Shown: in pieces, positions 27,601-36,374 of the stretch
Layout: each line of letters begins with the position of its first letter
Position numbering within the stretch: position 1 is the first letter of the stretch
Origin: Symsagittifera roscoffensis
Lineage: Eukaryota; Xenacoelomorpha; Acoela; Convolutidae
DNA: 64,000 bases
Direction: 5' to 3'
Assembly (NCBI RefSeq): GCF_963678635.1
Contig: NC_087071.1
Span: forward strand, 44,691,095 to 44,755,094
Translations under genes and position numbers: made by a program
The notes under the pieces: generated by a model
The model's input: the letters and a program-made list of their open reading frames with translations, nothing else
Database searches by the model: none
What the model was told of the DNA's origin: nothing

Positions 27601-30600
27601 GCAAACACTAGTCACAAATAAAGCAGCTACATATGCTAACAAATTGCCATTACGATGCAGCAAGAGTGGCACCAAATACAAATAGACACAATTTTGCAAT
27701 TAATAGTTTGGAATATAAGAAACTGAATGCACACTAACTTTGCATGTAATAAATTGGAAAGCATAAAGCAACATTATATATAAAATATGCATTTCGAAAA
27801 TTGCGTGATATATTGAATTAGAAAATTTCTCAAATCGAGTTTTTATTATTGTTATGTTGTTCGAAACCAATAGCTTTTTTCGGTTCAATTGATAAAATGC
27901 ATTAACTGTGTTATCTTATTACTATTCGAATGTCAAAGCGCATGCTATTAAGAAACCGTAAAGATGCCTCAAAATTGGCACCATATTTGCGACTTAGGTA
28001 AGTAAAAAAAAAGACTAATCGTAATAAAACACTAACGCTCACTAAAGTTTGCTCGTGTAATTACACTGGTGTCTTTTTATTATATCTTTATAATAACCTT
28101 CATTTTTATTCTACTCAACGTACCTTCTTGATCTTGCCCTGGCTCAGCATGAATGCAGTGACGAATTCGAAGAAGGGGGTGCCATCCTCTCTGTTGAACT
28201 GGGACATTAGGTAGCTGTTCTCTCTGGGTTGGAAGGCGAAGATGTGTCCGTCGAAGGATCTGACGTTGAAGGGCGAGTAGGACTCACAAGAGCACACTTG
28301 TCTATCCTCAGAGAGAGTGGCTGCAAAAAAGAGCAGTTAGTTATTATGAACGTCCAACACTAGCTGTAAAAAAAACATAAAAGTAGTCTTCTTTCAGATT
28401 GGCTGCGAAAAGAACATTAATTAACTATGAGTTGCGAAAATTAATTATAAAAGGACAATTTTTTCATAATTTAATGTTAGGGTCTTTATGAAATGTTAGC
28501 AAGTTTTTTAAAAGGGCAAGTTTTCTTGAAATATTGTTAGTTTGAAAATATCAGAGTTAAAAACAGATATCAACAGTTTGGTTTTAAAAGATTTAATAAT
28601 CATTATAATTTTACTTCAACATATTTGAGTATTTTTCTCGGCACGATAAGATATGAACGTTCGTTTAATTTTCAATTGAACATTTTCCCCCCGAAATAGT
28701 CAAGAAAGAGTGAAAATGTTCTGTTCTAGAGAATATTTGAACAAAATCACAGAATTTTTCAAATATTCACTTCGCTTCTTGAAGTTCCAAAAGAACTTCA
28801 AGAAGAACTTTCATTGTCTATTTCAAGAACATACACGAATGACATTTCGGCCCAAAACTCTATAATTAGAAAAACTATTATGCTTTTAGTGTTTGTTTGA
28901 ACTCTATAATTAGAAAAACTATTATATTTTTTAATGTGTTTGTTTGACTGTTGACTCACGATTGTATTTCTTGTCGATGAGTCCGGAGTCGAGCATGAAC
29001 TTCTTGTACTCCTTCTCATTCCACTTCACACTGCTCACACTTCCTGGAAGTCCTGGCTTCTCATAGTCTATGATCTCTACACAAACAAACAAGAAATAAA
29101 CAACGACTAACTAAGAAGAAAGATTTATTTCTCCAATAATAATCATCATAAAGTCAATTAAGTCAAAAAATTGAAAAGAAAAAAAAATGGTTTTATAGTT
29201 TAATTTCAAGAATTCCACAGCACTATAAGTGAATACAAAAGACAACTAGAAACTATGGAACCAAAATATCAAAAGCTTGTTCCGCTTCGCTTATATTTTG
29301 CACTAGAAATAGATAAGTCCTTTGCGCTAATCAAGGTTTTTCCATATCTGTAGAAAAATAGACTGAAAAGAACCCAGTAGTCGCATGTTCCCTTTTATAC
29401 GTATAAAATGTCTTGATTCTCATGAACGCAATTATGAAGATTGTTTAACAGCAATGAAGACCAACAGTGCAAGAAATGTTGCTTAAAATATTATGTCGAC
29501 TCCGTCATTTCTCAAGCATTTTAAACTTCTCTTGGAGTAAAAGTCAAAAGTGTTTTATTGCCTGTAAAACTAATTATACAATTCTGGGTAGCAATATGAC
29601 GATCTCCCTTTAAAAAGCTGAAATGATATTTGAACTCCATTGAACATAAACAGAGAAACTTCAAAATAAGACAGCCTATAGATTTAAATCTTGATTGACT
29701 AAAACTATTAACTTGAATTTCTGCATGAATCGTTTCTGATTGGCTATTCTATTTATTATAAGTTTTTAAAAAATCAGAAAAAGTTGGATTAGAAAGATAT
29801 TTTTCAATCGATCAGATTATGATTCGAGACCCTTTTGATTCCAATGAATCCCAAAATACTCTGATGATTGATTGATGTTAAACATTCGTCGCTGGATATT
29901 TACCTGAGCCATTTTCTACAAAATTTCATCTCATTATTCTAGCGCAAATAGTGGATTTTATGTCAAAAACTGATTATTAATAAAATCGTTAAAAACAATC
30001 AGTTGTGTATTCGCAGCATAATTGTTAGGAATATTATCTGTGAAAGATTGTGATTTTTAAAACGAAGAATAAATCGTATTAAGAACATTTTCCAAAAGGG
30101 AACGTTCTTGTGGAGTTGACAATAAAATTAAAGATCATAACAATCATTGAAAAATCATTGAATATACAATCACAAAAATCAATGAAAAAAATTCGTGGCA
30201 AAATTCATTGATTCGCGGAATTATAATCTTAATAAACTTGATGGCTCTTTTTCTTTTTTCTCCACCTCACACCAGCATCAATTTTTTGGTATAAAGAGTT
30301 GTTTTACAAAGTTGATTATGCAGACCAATTATGTTTGCCATGGCCTTATTAGTCTAAATGTCAATTTTCATAACAATCGGACAATGTGGACAATAACTTT
30401 ACTTGTAAAACTTGCAGATGGGGGGAAGAGCCAGCTTGACTTAAACCAAAGGAACCAAATATAGCCATTTGATTGAATGACTAAGCAATCTTAAAAGATA
30501 AGGAGTTTTGAGGTACGTACCATCGCTGCAGTCATCTCCCTGGTATCCCTGGCAACACTTCTCTGGAATAGACTCGTCCGCCTTGAACTGGGCGATCAAG

Positions 30601-32678
30601 TAGCGACTGTCCGGAAGCTCGCTGCAAATAAAAAGAAATAAAAAAAACAATCTATTAGTTTCAAAATAAGATAGAAAGATCCCTGCGGTTTACAGTCAGG
30701 GCAAGAACACATGAAATAATGCTATGAAGGAACTGGAAGTTGGCAGAAATCATGAGAAGTTTGTTAACTACACCGAACTTCTCAAAAAAAGCGAAAAAAT
30801 TAGCATAACAAAATCAAGAAAAATACATTTTAAAAATAAGTTAAAGCAAACTGGTTAAAAACAGATTTTCTTTAAACAAACATGTAGAAAAAAGACTCCG
30901 GAAAAATTAAATAGATGTCAAAATTATCATGGCAGTTCCAGAAAAGTTTAAATCGATGTATCATCGATGTATTTCAATCGAATTTCTTTCTAGCCAAAAT
31001 TCATCAACAGTCTTCAGAGTGAATGACAAACTAATCCACTTATGACTCACTCTTTTGAAATTTATGACTCAACTAATGACTCACCCTTGGTATTTGCACT
31101 TTCTCAGATTGGGATCATGCTCTACCAGGTACATCTTCTCTGCGTATTCCATCGGAACCTAAATGAACAACAAACTTTTCATACTTTGATCAACCGCCAC
31201 TTTGAGGACTTGAAAACTCCAATTTTCAGTTCTAAATTTTTAGGCCTAACTTAGGAGAAATAAATTCTTTTTTTCTTTCTTTCTTTCTTTCTTTCTTCTT
31301 TCTTTCTTTCTAACTGAGACAATTATAGACTTAAAAAAAGCGTATCACTCATGTATTTAAATATGTTTTATTCATTTTTAATTACACCCTTAAAATTTGC
31401 GCAAAACTAAAATTATACAAATTCAGCTACTATCAAGACCTTAAAAAAATTACTAAACATATCCCTACATTTTCCAAATATCTGTGATTTTGATTTCTGA
31501 ACCATTTTTTTCGAAAAAAAATTGAATCGCAATTTAATTTCCAAAAAATTTGAAGCAGCTAATGGGCAGACCTTTAAATGTTTTTAAGAAAATAACAAGT
31601 TTTCTTTTTTTATTTAGCCAATGACTAATTGAGAAGTAATTGGGCAAATATTTCTCAAGGAAATCCATAACTTTTTTTAAAATAAAATGGTCAAAACTAA
31701 TTTAATTGTTAAGTTCTACGGCGTTCTCGCAAATTGATTTCAATTGGTTTGTAAAATTTCTTAACTTTAAAATTATTGGGGTCTTATTTGCAAATTTTTA
31801 TTATAATATTACAGATTTAATCTATTTATCCGAATACTAACCGGAAAGCAGTCGTTAGACAGATATTTTTTTTAAAGAATCTCACTTTTTATTTTAAAAA
31901 AATTGTACAAATTAATTAACTGTTTTAATTATTTATCCGAATTCTAACCGGAAAACAGTCGTTGGACAGATATATTTTTAAAGAATCTCACTTTTTATAA
32001 AAAAAAAATTGTACAAATTAATTAATTGTTTTAATTATTTATGCGAATTCTAACCGGGAAGTAGTCATTGGGCAGGTCCTTCACACAGAACACTTCATCG
32101 CCTGTGGAAGAGTTAGTCAAGAAGACATCCTCCATTTGCAGTCCCAGAAGAGGCAACATAGAGGCAGTCAAGTCCCCCATTTCATACCTCTCACAGAAGG
32201 TAGACGAAGACAGGTCTACTGAGATAGCACTGAAACAGCATCAAACATTTATAACTTATTCAGTTTGAAAATATTAACACTTAATTGATTTAGAAGAGTA
32301 AAAATTTGACTAAACTGACTAAAAATTTGACTAAATTGACACGAAATATTGACTATTTTAAAACATATCACATAGGAGGTGCATGATGAAAGATCGATCT
32401 ATTGAGATAGTCTGAAAAACAATCAAGCATTTATTGTTCAGACCAGTAATTTTTCGAAAGCAATTTTTATGCTTGCTCCTATTGAGGTTCCGCACAATTT
32501 TTTGATTTTTTATTTGAACATTTATTTCATACATTTCGCCAAATTTTCGTTTTTAAAATTACACGTCCATAGTTACTCATTGAGAGTGATTACACAATTA
32601 TTATTACACAACGATTGCGTAATTATTATATAATTATTACAAAACTCACCTCCATAGCAGTAGCACCGCTGCTATCAT
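90..32678 (-). CDS. SCO-spondin-like secreted multidomain glycoprotein, 47 exons, 3' end outside window
   Basis: This is one split gene whose exons I joined by hand from GT-AG borders and reading phase; every junction keeps a single frame. The spliced product so far is about 2,218 residues. Domain order is signal peptide, EMI, VWD-C8-TIL three times (a TIL-like segment sits before the third VWD), Cys-rich linker, LDLa repeats, then cysteine-bounded modules. EMI followed by three VWD-C8-TIL units and LDLa repeats is the N-terminal plan of SCO-spondin, a large extracellular protein that in chordates is secreted into brain fluid and forms Reissner's fibre. Otogelin and gel-forming mucins share VWD-C8-TIL units but lack this combination with EMI and LDLa. 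No thrombospondin repeats, which follow in vertebrate SCO-spondin, are seen before the left edge. Family assignment is confident; orthology and function in this animal are inferred. Exons are listed block by block below. Confidence 0.85.
228..361 (+). repeat. Dispersed ~130-bp repeat, copy 1
   Basis: This segment in an intron closely matches 4303-4435. Shared landmarks in order are GGATCTCTTTAACTATA, CCCCCTC-GGTACCTAGTAA, CGAAT-TCCCCC, AATAAAT/AAATGA and AACGGTTAA-CATA. A more diverged copy is at about 17464-17560 (CCCCTATGGCGCCTAGTA, then AACCGTTAAACATG). No coding potential is seen; the family is unknown. Confidence 0.6.
1940..2960 (+). repeat. AT-rich dispersed repeat A, copy in intron
   Basis: Blocks in this intron recur in the same order at about 9260-9800 and 38210-38700: an ATGAACGCA(A/G)GGAAAC-like start, a GCCxTTA(A)AGCTCT block, AAAACTGGAT, AAATAAGAAGTCGAT-like, GTGACC/GTCATTTCC, and GCCTTCC-TTTAACAAAGGAAA-like. 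The copies are diverged and have no intact ORF. It also carries one of the hairpin motifs (2067-2095). Confidence 0.5.
4303..4435 (+). repeat. Dispersed ~130-bp repeat, copy 2
   Basis: This is the second close copy of the repeat at 228-361, with the CGAATATCCCCC block present twice (near 4350 and 4411). It ends beside the acceptor-distal part of the intron next to exon 42. A diverged third member lies at about 17464-17560. Confidence 0.6.
4838..4955 (+). repeat. ~62-bp tandem duplication abutting the donor of exon 41
   Basis: Two nearly identical units (4838-4899 and 4900-4955) share TTTTTCTTCA, AAATAATATTTTACATTA and TCATTAATACT. The second unit ends five bases from the exon 41 donor at 4955-4960. 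Confidence 0.8.
7109..8974 (-). CDS. Exons 34-37: Cys-rich linker and LDL-receptor class A repeats
   Basis: Exons are 8802-8974, 8344-8413, 7688-7885 and 7109-7258. Exon 34 is a cysteine-rich linker ([22 protein letters not shown]). Exons 35-36 encode an LDLa repeat split by an intron, ending [16 protein letters not shown], followed in exon 36 by a second, more divergent one ending [10 protein letters not shown]. Exon 37 encodes a clean third LDLa repeat ending [16 protein letters not shown], with the acidic D-x-S-D-E calcium cage. LDLa repeats after the third VWD unit are a hallmark of SCO-spondin and generally bind lipoproteins or other ligands; ligand here unknown. Confidence 0.88.
9260..9800 (+). 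repeat. AT-rich dispersed repeat A, second intronic copy
   Basis: This copy shares with 38210-38700 the blocks CATGAACGCA, TTAAAGCTCTTT, AAAACTGGATC, GAGAAGTCGATC, CGTGACC, AGTGGAGTTTGCCTTCC and TTTAACAAAGGAAA, in the same order and with similar spacing. No coding potential or clear ends are visible. Confidence 0.55.
9927..11866 (-). CDS. Exons 30-33: third C8 and TIL domains
   Basis: Exons are 11768-11866, 11029-11191, 10476-10625 and 9927-10041. Exons 30-31 give a C8 domain ([18 protein letters not shown], later DTCEKLLK). Exons 32-33 give a TIL domain, [13 protein letters not shown] through [14 protein letters not shown] to CKPPSECSC, with the standard cysteine spacing. A tRNA-derived SINE in the opposite reading sense to + lies in the intron between exons 30 and 31 (11231-11420). 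Confidence 0.85.
11231..11420 (-). mobile_element. tRNA-derived SINE, copy with promoter head
   Basis: Read on the minus strand the element begins with a tRNA-like head: GCCATGGCCGAGTGGG (box A-like) and GTTCGAATCCC (box B, complement of 11352-11362), as in Leu/Ser-type tRNAs. The body then continues with ATCACGGT, GAGGGGTCCC and GTGTCAT, and ends AGGACCGGTAGCT. The body matches 39466-39590 along about 120 bp, which shows a dispersed family. It lies in the intron between exons 30 and 31 of the SCO-spondin-like gene. The family name is unknown to me. Confidence 0.8.
12227..14840 (-). CDS. Exons 25-29: third VWD domain
   Basis: Exons are 14642-14840, 14059-14163, 13268-13430, 12657-12757 and 12227-12343. 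Exon 25 contains [18 protein letters not shown], a textbook VWD opening (C-x-x-x-G-D-P-H-Y-x-T-F-D-G). Exon 28 contains [10 protein letters not shown], the CGNFNG calcium-site motif, and exon 29 carries the domain to the C8 that follows. This is the best-preserved of the three VWD units and anchors the family call. I see no frame break. Confidence 0.9.
15172..15396. mobile_element. ~225-bp foldback element (MITE-like inverted repeat)
   Basis: The two arms, about 105 bases each, are reverse complements with scattered mismatches. Left-arm landmarks are TCAATTATGTGAAA, GGAGGAAAATTGAAGGCAGA and TCTGAGAG; the right arm carries their complements (CTCTCTGAAAG, GTCTGCCTCCAATTTTCC, TTCAAATAATTGA). A loop of about a dozen bases lies near 15287-15300. 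It sits 25 bases from the weak donor of exon 24. No transposase is encoded; the target-site duplication is not evident. Confidence 0.75.
15421..18500 (-). CDS. Exons 19-24: second C8 domain and two TIL-like segments
   Basis: Exons are 18366-18500, 17786-17973, 17270-17404, 16725-16862, 16027-16127 and 15421-15634. Exons 19-20 complete the C8 domain begun in exon 18, with [10 protein letters not shown] and [13 protein letters not shown]. Exons 21-22 form a TIL domain ending [16 protein letters not shown]. Exons 23-24 form another cysteine-rich TIL-like segment that ends [14 protein letters not shown] and passes into the third VWD. Exon 24 ends at an unusually weak donor (GTTTTT) at 15415-15420; phase and the regenerated Arg-Gly-Cys junction with exon 25 make this border the best choice. 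Exon 24's acceptor is duplicated in tandem just upstream on the coding strand. Confidence 0.8.
15635..15682 (-). repeat. Tandem acceptor duplication at exon 24
   Basis: The stretch CTGAACAAACAAA...TGTGCAAAT is present twice in direct tandem, so the minus strand offers two polypyrimidine-TTCAG acceptors about 25 bases apart. The one at 15635 keeps the phase used here. Confidence 0.7.
18639..19560 (+). repeat. Composite dispersed repeat B, intronic copy with tRNA-like segment
   Basis: Order of landmarks: hairpin motif CACAGAGGCGAAGCAGAGC, CATGCGGTAACAAAGCCGAAAA, TTAAGCCGAAAC, a tRNA-like segment (19255-19335; minus strand TAGCTTGGAGG and GGTTCGAAC), AATTCATTATGAAC, and AATACCCTTGCGTATCGCAAG. 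The same landmarks in the same order occur at about 36375-38250. No ORF is intact. It occupies most of the intron between exons 18 and 19. Confidence 0.6.
19226..19265 (+). repeat. 20-bp direct repeat
   Basis: The unit TTTGAACCGGAATATTTAA occurs twice in tandem inside the composite repeat copy. Confidence 0.75.
19665..22250 (-). CDS. Exons 14-18: second VWD domain
   Basis: Exons are 22142-22250, 21503-21626, 21016-21127, 20106-20277 and 19665-19849. Exon 14 carries [12 protein letters not shown] followed by [14 protein letters not shown], the canonical VWD opening. Exon 18 carries [14 protein letters not shown], the CG-x-FNG calcium-site motif, and then [13 protein letters not shown], the start of the next C8 domain. 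Between them lie beta-rich exons without unusual features. The intron beside exon 14's donor contains a short tandem repeat (about 22071-22137) ending a few bases from the splice site. Confidence 0.85.
22071..22137 (+). repeat. Short tandem repeat beside exon 14 donor
   Basis: The unit TTAATTAACCATTCAG and slight variants occur four times, ending five bases before the exon 14 donor (22136-22141). Confidence 0.8.
23048..25080 (-). CDS. Exons 10-13: first C8 and TIL domains
   Basis: Exons are 24940-25080, 24421-24577, 23575-23682 and 23048-23204. Exons 10-11 form a C8 domain with regularly spaced cysteines, including [12 protein letters not shown] and the closing [10 protein letters not shown] region. 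Exons 12-13 read [10 protein letters not shown] through [10 protein letters not shown] to [11 protein letters not shown], a TIL (trypsin-inhibitor-like) domain followed by the short VWC-like stretch that leads into the next VWD. For exon 12 two frames are open; only the one starting HHCARR is consistent with the phase of both neighbours. Exon 13 uses the donor GTACAA. The intron after exon 11 holds a decayed tandem array of that exon's 3' edge. Confidence 0.82.
23220..23300 (+). repeat. Short tandem repeat in intron 12
   Basis: The unit AATTTACAACAGTGTGAAAA is repeated three to four times with decay. Confidence 0.8.
23840..24440 (-). repeat. Decayed tandem array of the exon 11 3' edge with its splice donor
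   Basis: The last ~50 bases of exon 11 plus its donor recur in the downstream intron at roughly 147-bp spacing: near 24274 (clear), 24127, 23999 and 23846 (increasingly decayed). The copy at 24274 keeps a GTAAG donor and would encode NQETESNGF where the true exon has NQEIESNGC, so a cysteine is lost. Two box-B-like segments (near 23798 and 24379) lie within the array. Confidence 0.65.
25390..29076 (-). CDS. Exons 5-9: linker and first VWD domain
   Basis: Exons are 28960-29076, 28124-28320, 26514-26630, 26122-26247 and 25390-25560. Exon 5 encodes a lysine-rich linker. Exon 6 opens the VWD fold with a CSCE...[13 protein letters not shown] stretch, equivalent to the usual G-D-P-H-Y-x-T-F-D-G opening, and exon 9 contains [13 protein letters not shown], the C-G-x-x-D-x-x-x-x-x-D calcium-site motif of VWD domains. 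Exon 9 closes with LANYWLEF, the usual approach to the following C8 domain. VWD domains drive covalent multimerisation of secreted mucin-like proteins; here that role is inferred from family. A short decayed copy of the exon 7 edge lies at 26346-26372. Confidence 0.85.
26346..26372 (-). repeat. Partial copy of the exon 7 3' edge with donor
   Basis: TACTTACACTGATGTCCTC here matches the end of exon 7 and its donor at 26509-26528, 160 bases away, with related G-rich sequence to the left of both. It is a decayed local duplication. Confidence 0.65.
26750..26885 (-). repeat. Dispersed repeat D, inverted copy
   Basis: The complement matches 36825-36985: GGCTTTAAT-TGATATATC, CTCAACCCAGTCC and GTTTGTGG. 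Further copies in + orientation are at about 3485-3645 and 49319-49470 (ACGGCTT-AA-AT, TTCCGATG, GTACCTGATTTT or TAGCTGATTTT). About 150 bp, no coding potential. Confidence 0.55.
27533..27590 (-). repeat. tRNA-like segment, probable SINE relic
   Basis: On the minus strand CCCGAGAGAGTAGACG resembles a D-arm/box A and GGTCGCAGGTTCGAAGACC contains box B. No acceptor stem pairing is evident, so it is not called as a tRNA gene. Confidence 0.4.
28855..28946 (+). repeat. ~45-bp tandem duplication near the exon 5 donor
   Basis: The unit AACTCTATAATTAGAAAAAC followed by TATTAT and GTGTTTGTTTG is present twice in tandem, ending 13 bases from the exon 5 donor. Confidence 0.8.
30521..32678 (-). CDS. Exons 1-4: signal peptide and EMI domain
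   Basis: Coding exons are 32650-32678, 32055-32229, 31085-31158 and 30521-30621. The ATG at 32676-32678 starts a short hydrophobic leader, [13 protein letters not shown], that continues in frame across the first intron into exon 2; this typical secretory signal decides the start. Exons 2-4 hold spaced cysteines and end with the [10 protein letters not shown] motif, the CC-x-G-x-x-G-x-x-C signature that closes EMI domains. An EMI domain at the N-terminus ahead of VWD units is characteristic of SCO-spondin. The exon 2 donor is GTTAGA, and exon 2 has two decayed copies of its 3' edge in the following intron. Confidence 0.8.
31264..31311 (+). repeat. (CTTT)n microsatellite
   Basis: About eleven CTTT units with one interruption lie in the intron between exons 2 and 3. 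Confidence 0.9.
31842..32075 (-). repeat. Three ~106-bp tandem units spanning the exon 2 3' edge
   Basis: The exon 2 edge (CGGGAAGTAGTCATTGGGCAG on +) and the adjoining intron recur at 31949 and 31842 with spacing 106-107. Both extra copies keep the GTTAG donor; their exonic part would read LSNDCFP against LPNDYFP in the real exon. Confidence 0.75.
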
Positions 32679-32726
32679 TGGCACACTGGGTTTCCGGTGG
32701 TTTGCCCTTTCGGGACTTAGGCTAAA
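32679..32726 (-). promoter_or_regulatory. 5' leader segment upstream of the signal peptide ATG
   Basis: A good acceptor (TTTCAG on the minus strand) ends at 32727-32732, 48 bases before the ATG. The segment between is open in frame but looks untranslated. The acceptor could belong to an upstream 5' UTR exon or to spliced-leader trans-splicing, which occurs in several invertebrate groups. No promoter motif is identifiable with confidence upstream. Confidence 0.35.
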
Positions 32727-35313
32727 CTGAAACATTAGTAAAACACTAATGCTACTTTCAGTTCACTTTCTGAATTTTATTACTTTCAAAAATTTGAATC
32801 AAACTGGGAAAAATTCACAAATTTATTATCAACTGATAACAACTGAGAATAGTTGGAAAATGGTTCCCAACTTTTTACTCATCTTTGTTTACAAACATGG
32901 TCGCATATTGTCTTTTGACATTAAATTTAATTAACTAGTTTTTATTATTTTTCCGCCTTTTATTTGGATTAATAACTTTTTAGTTTGATCTGAAGTTGAA
33001 ATTTATTAAATACTGTGCCAGTTATGAGTTAAAACTAAAATTTTTAAAATTTTTTTGAAGATTTAATAAATAATACCATATGGTGTTAAGACAAGATGCC
33101 ATTTGAAAAAAAAACAAATGATGAACTTCAAAATTTTGAACTTTTTTTTTCATGACTTTCAAAAAATTGAAAATCTTCTAAAAACCAATTAACTAGTTTA
33201 AAAACAACGCAGATCTCAAGAATAAGTTAAAAAAATTAATTGAACTATTATTAATTTTTTCGTTTCAATTGGTAAAAAATTAGATTTCACATCAATTAAA
33301 GATGGAGAGAATTTTCCGCGAGAGGGAGAAATTTTTAATTAGATAGAACACACCAAAAAAGCGGTTTCAGGCAGTTTCATGAATGTTGTGTTCAGAAATC
33401 ATGTTTTTGGGCGCATCCCAACTAAACATTTGTACAAAAAACCACAACGACGGCGCCTTCAGAATAATTTTTATAGCTGATCGGAAAAAAATGGGTTGTC
33501 GTGAAGGCGTTTCAAAGAAAGCTTTTCTTGGTCCTCGGGTCAATTTCTTCATGTGGGTTGCTTAACACCCCCAAAAAAGGGGCCATAGTTCCTGTTTTAG
33601 TTTTTTCAATCAGAACTTTTTAATCCTTATCAACTCCATGCACATAAAATTTTCAGGTTATAGAGGCTCATTTATAAGTAGTCTTAAATAGCCGGAAATT
33701 GCAAAATGTTGTCAGTTGTGGCATTTGAGGAATCGCTATTTTAATCTGTTTTGTCCGCTTGAGTTATCTTTTTTTTTATTGCAGAGAAGACGTTGTGCAC
33801 GTATAAGAGCATTATTTGTTTATCTGACATGATTTACATATGCAACCTGGAAATTCATCGAGGTGTAAATTTCAAATCTTAACAATTTTGTAAAAGCTGA
33901 TCGAATGTGCATTGGATCAACTAGTCAAGCATTTTGAACAATCCATATAAGTTGCTGAATACAAATAGTGAGCTTTTTTAAAATACTTCTCAGCACTTGG
34001 ATAAAAAATAGAAAAAAAAGAGAAAATTTTGGCGACCAAGGATTTATTGCACTTGGTCAGACCAGTTTTCAATTAATTAAGACGATTCATTCACGAGAGG
34101 AAGGATCAGCATACGAGCTCTTCAGCTCTTGATGGAGAACCACTGTTGTGCCCCTGGTTACCATTGACATACCAAGTTTTAAAATTGACTAGATAAATCA
34201 AAATTATTAGGCGGCATCTCAGCCAATAACAAATAATACAAAACGTTTGTTGTTTTATGTTCAAAAATCTTCTAAAATTTTCTAATATTTCCTAATATTT
34301 TCAAATTTAGTTTGCTTTAACAATTTCAATTTATTATGGCAAAGAAATTTTTACACAGAGAGGCGAAGCTTAGATAATAAAACAGACAATAAAAAGGACA
34401 AAAACGCCCTTAAAGGCAATAAAAACATGAAATCATTTTATTATTTTTTTCAAAAGTTTCAGCTGGGAAAAAACACGCTCCTGAATATCGTGTGACACTC
34501 GCCATATATTTTCGTTGACAAAACAGTCAAAACAACATCGCAAAAGAATAAAGAAAACAAAACTGTTGGAAACTTCTAAACTTGTTTTTCGAAAAATTTT
34601 GACATATGAAGAAAATAGGATATGGCATCAACTTGAATCAACTTAAAATAAAAATACTCAATCTTATAACACAACAATAAATTGAAGCTAAAACTAATTC
34701 CACGCAATGCTAGATTAAAAATAAGAAACCTTGCATCAAAAAAACTTTAAATCTAATGCATATTTTTTTCAAACTTCAAAAAAAAAAAATTCTAACAGAA
34801 AATTTTGGCGTGTTTAAAAACTAGGAAACCATGAACTATAATTACCTTCTAGAAAATTAAGAAAAAAATGATTAAATAATCTACGAAAAAAGTTAGGAAA
34901 AAAACACCAGTAAGCCGACACAAATTGGTACGAAATCAATAGGCCGGGAAAAAAATCAATTCATGTCTGAAAAATTTGTGCGATCCAGAGGTGAGCATAA
35001 TAAATTATGTTTTCCTAGAAACGACTCAAATAAGGTGACTATGCCGATAAATCAAAAGCCTAACACATTTCGGCAGCATAAAATTTTTAAGGGAAAAAAA
35101 AACAAAGGAAGAAAATTCAGGCGCTCCAAGGCATAACATAACAAAACATAAACAGATAAAAAATAAGCCGACAATTCTTTCGAACCCAAATATGCAAGAG
35201 TATGGCCAACTGTTACAGTTTTATGAACAAAAAAAATGAGTTTTATGACACAGAGGCGAAGCGGAGCTTCGCACCACTTGCAATACAACACTAACATAAA
35301 ATAAAAAGATAAA

Positions 35314-35990
35314 AAGCCGAAAATGAAAGTTCTTGAAGAAAATTTAGGTCATATAAACTTTCATATGTCTCGATAGAAGATCATTCCAGGCAAACATGCC
35401 AGACACTTGAATTTTAAATCAAGAACAATGAACAAACATTTTACGAAAAGAAACAAAGCCGACAATCTTTGAATAGACACAAGTTGAGCCAAAAAAATAC
35501 GATTTTATAAAAAATCTAAAGTTCTACCTTAAACAACAATGGACAACAATTGCACTTGCTACTACAATGAAAGTTGTTTAAAGTATACGAAAAATCAGTG
35601 ATGTGGCAAGTAAGCCAACAATCATTGAGCTGAAACCACTTGAACCAATAAAAAATGATTTTTTTTTAAAAATCTTTCAAGCCCCCATGAAACTAGAATG
35701 AACAGCACTTGCACTTGTAACTACAATAAAAGTTGCTTACAGCAAGAAAAAAAAACAGTGATGTGGCAACTAAGCCGACCATCTTTGAGCAGACACCAAC
35801 TGAACCGAAAAAAAAAACAATTTTATGAAACTTTTTTTTTGAAATCGTTCAAGCCCCCCTTGAAGTTGGAATGAACAACATTTGCAACAGCTTTTGCAAC
35901 TACAAGGATTATTGTCTACAGCACAATCAAAATCCGTTGGGGCAATTTAGCCGACAAAACATGAGCGAACAAACGAAAAACCTACAATTC
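35314..35990 (+). repeat. Tandem array, ~140-177-bp units
   Basis: Units begin with AAGCC(G/A)ACAAT-like sequence at 35314, 35456, 35612, 35772 and 35949. Recurrent internal landmarks are GAGCAGACACCAACTGAACC, TTCAAGCCCCC, GAATGAACA-CA-TTGCA and GTGATGTGGCAA. The units differ by many substitutions and indels. Confidence 0.7.
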
Positions 35991-36374
35991 ATTTTCGCGG
36001 AATTTTTTTTTCTAATTCCCTTGATACAGAAAAAAACAAGATCCGGCCACGACTCGAACCCCAAACCTTAGGGTACAAAGGCAACTTTTTTTATCTCCAG
36101 GGCAAGAAGGAAGCAACCTGGAACATGCTAAGAGAAAAACAGAAGAAAAGCGAAGAGAAGATAAGAAGAGAAGTAAAAACAAGTGATTCAACTGATTCTG
36201 CTAAACTAATTGTTAACCCGAAAAAAAGAGTCTTTAATAAAGTTTGATAACGCTTGCTTATCGCTAGCGTAAACAAGCAAAAATGTAGCTGTGGAAGATA
36301 TTAAATCATTTTCTCATAGTCATATTATTAATATCATGAAATTGTTATAAAAATGAAATAAAACGATACAGAAA

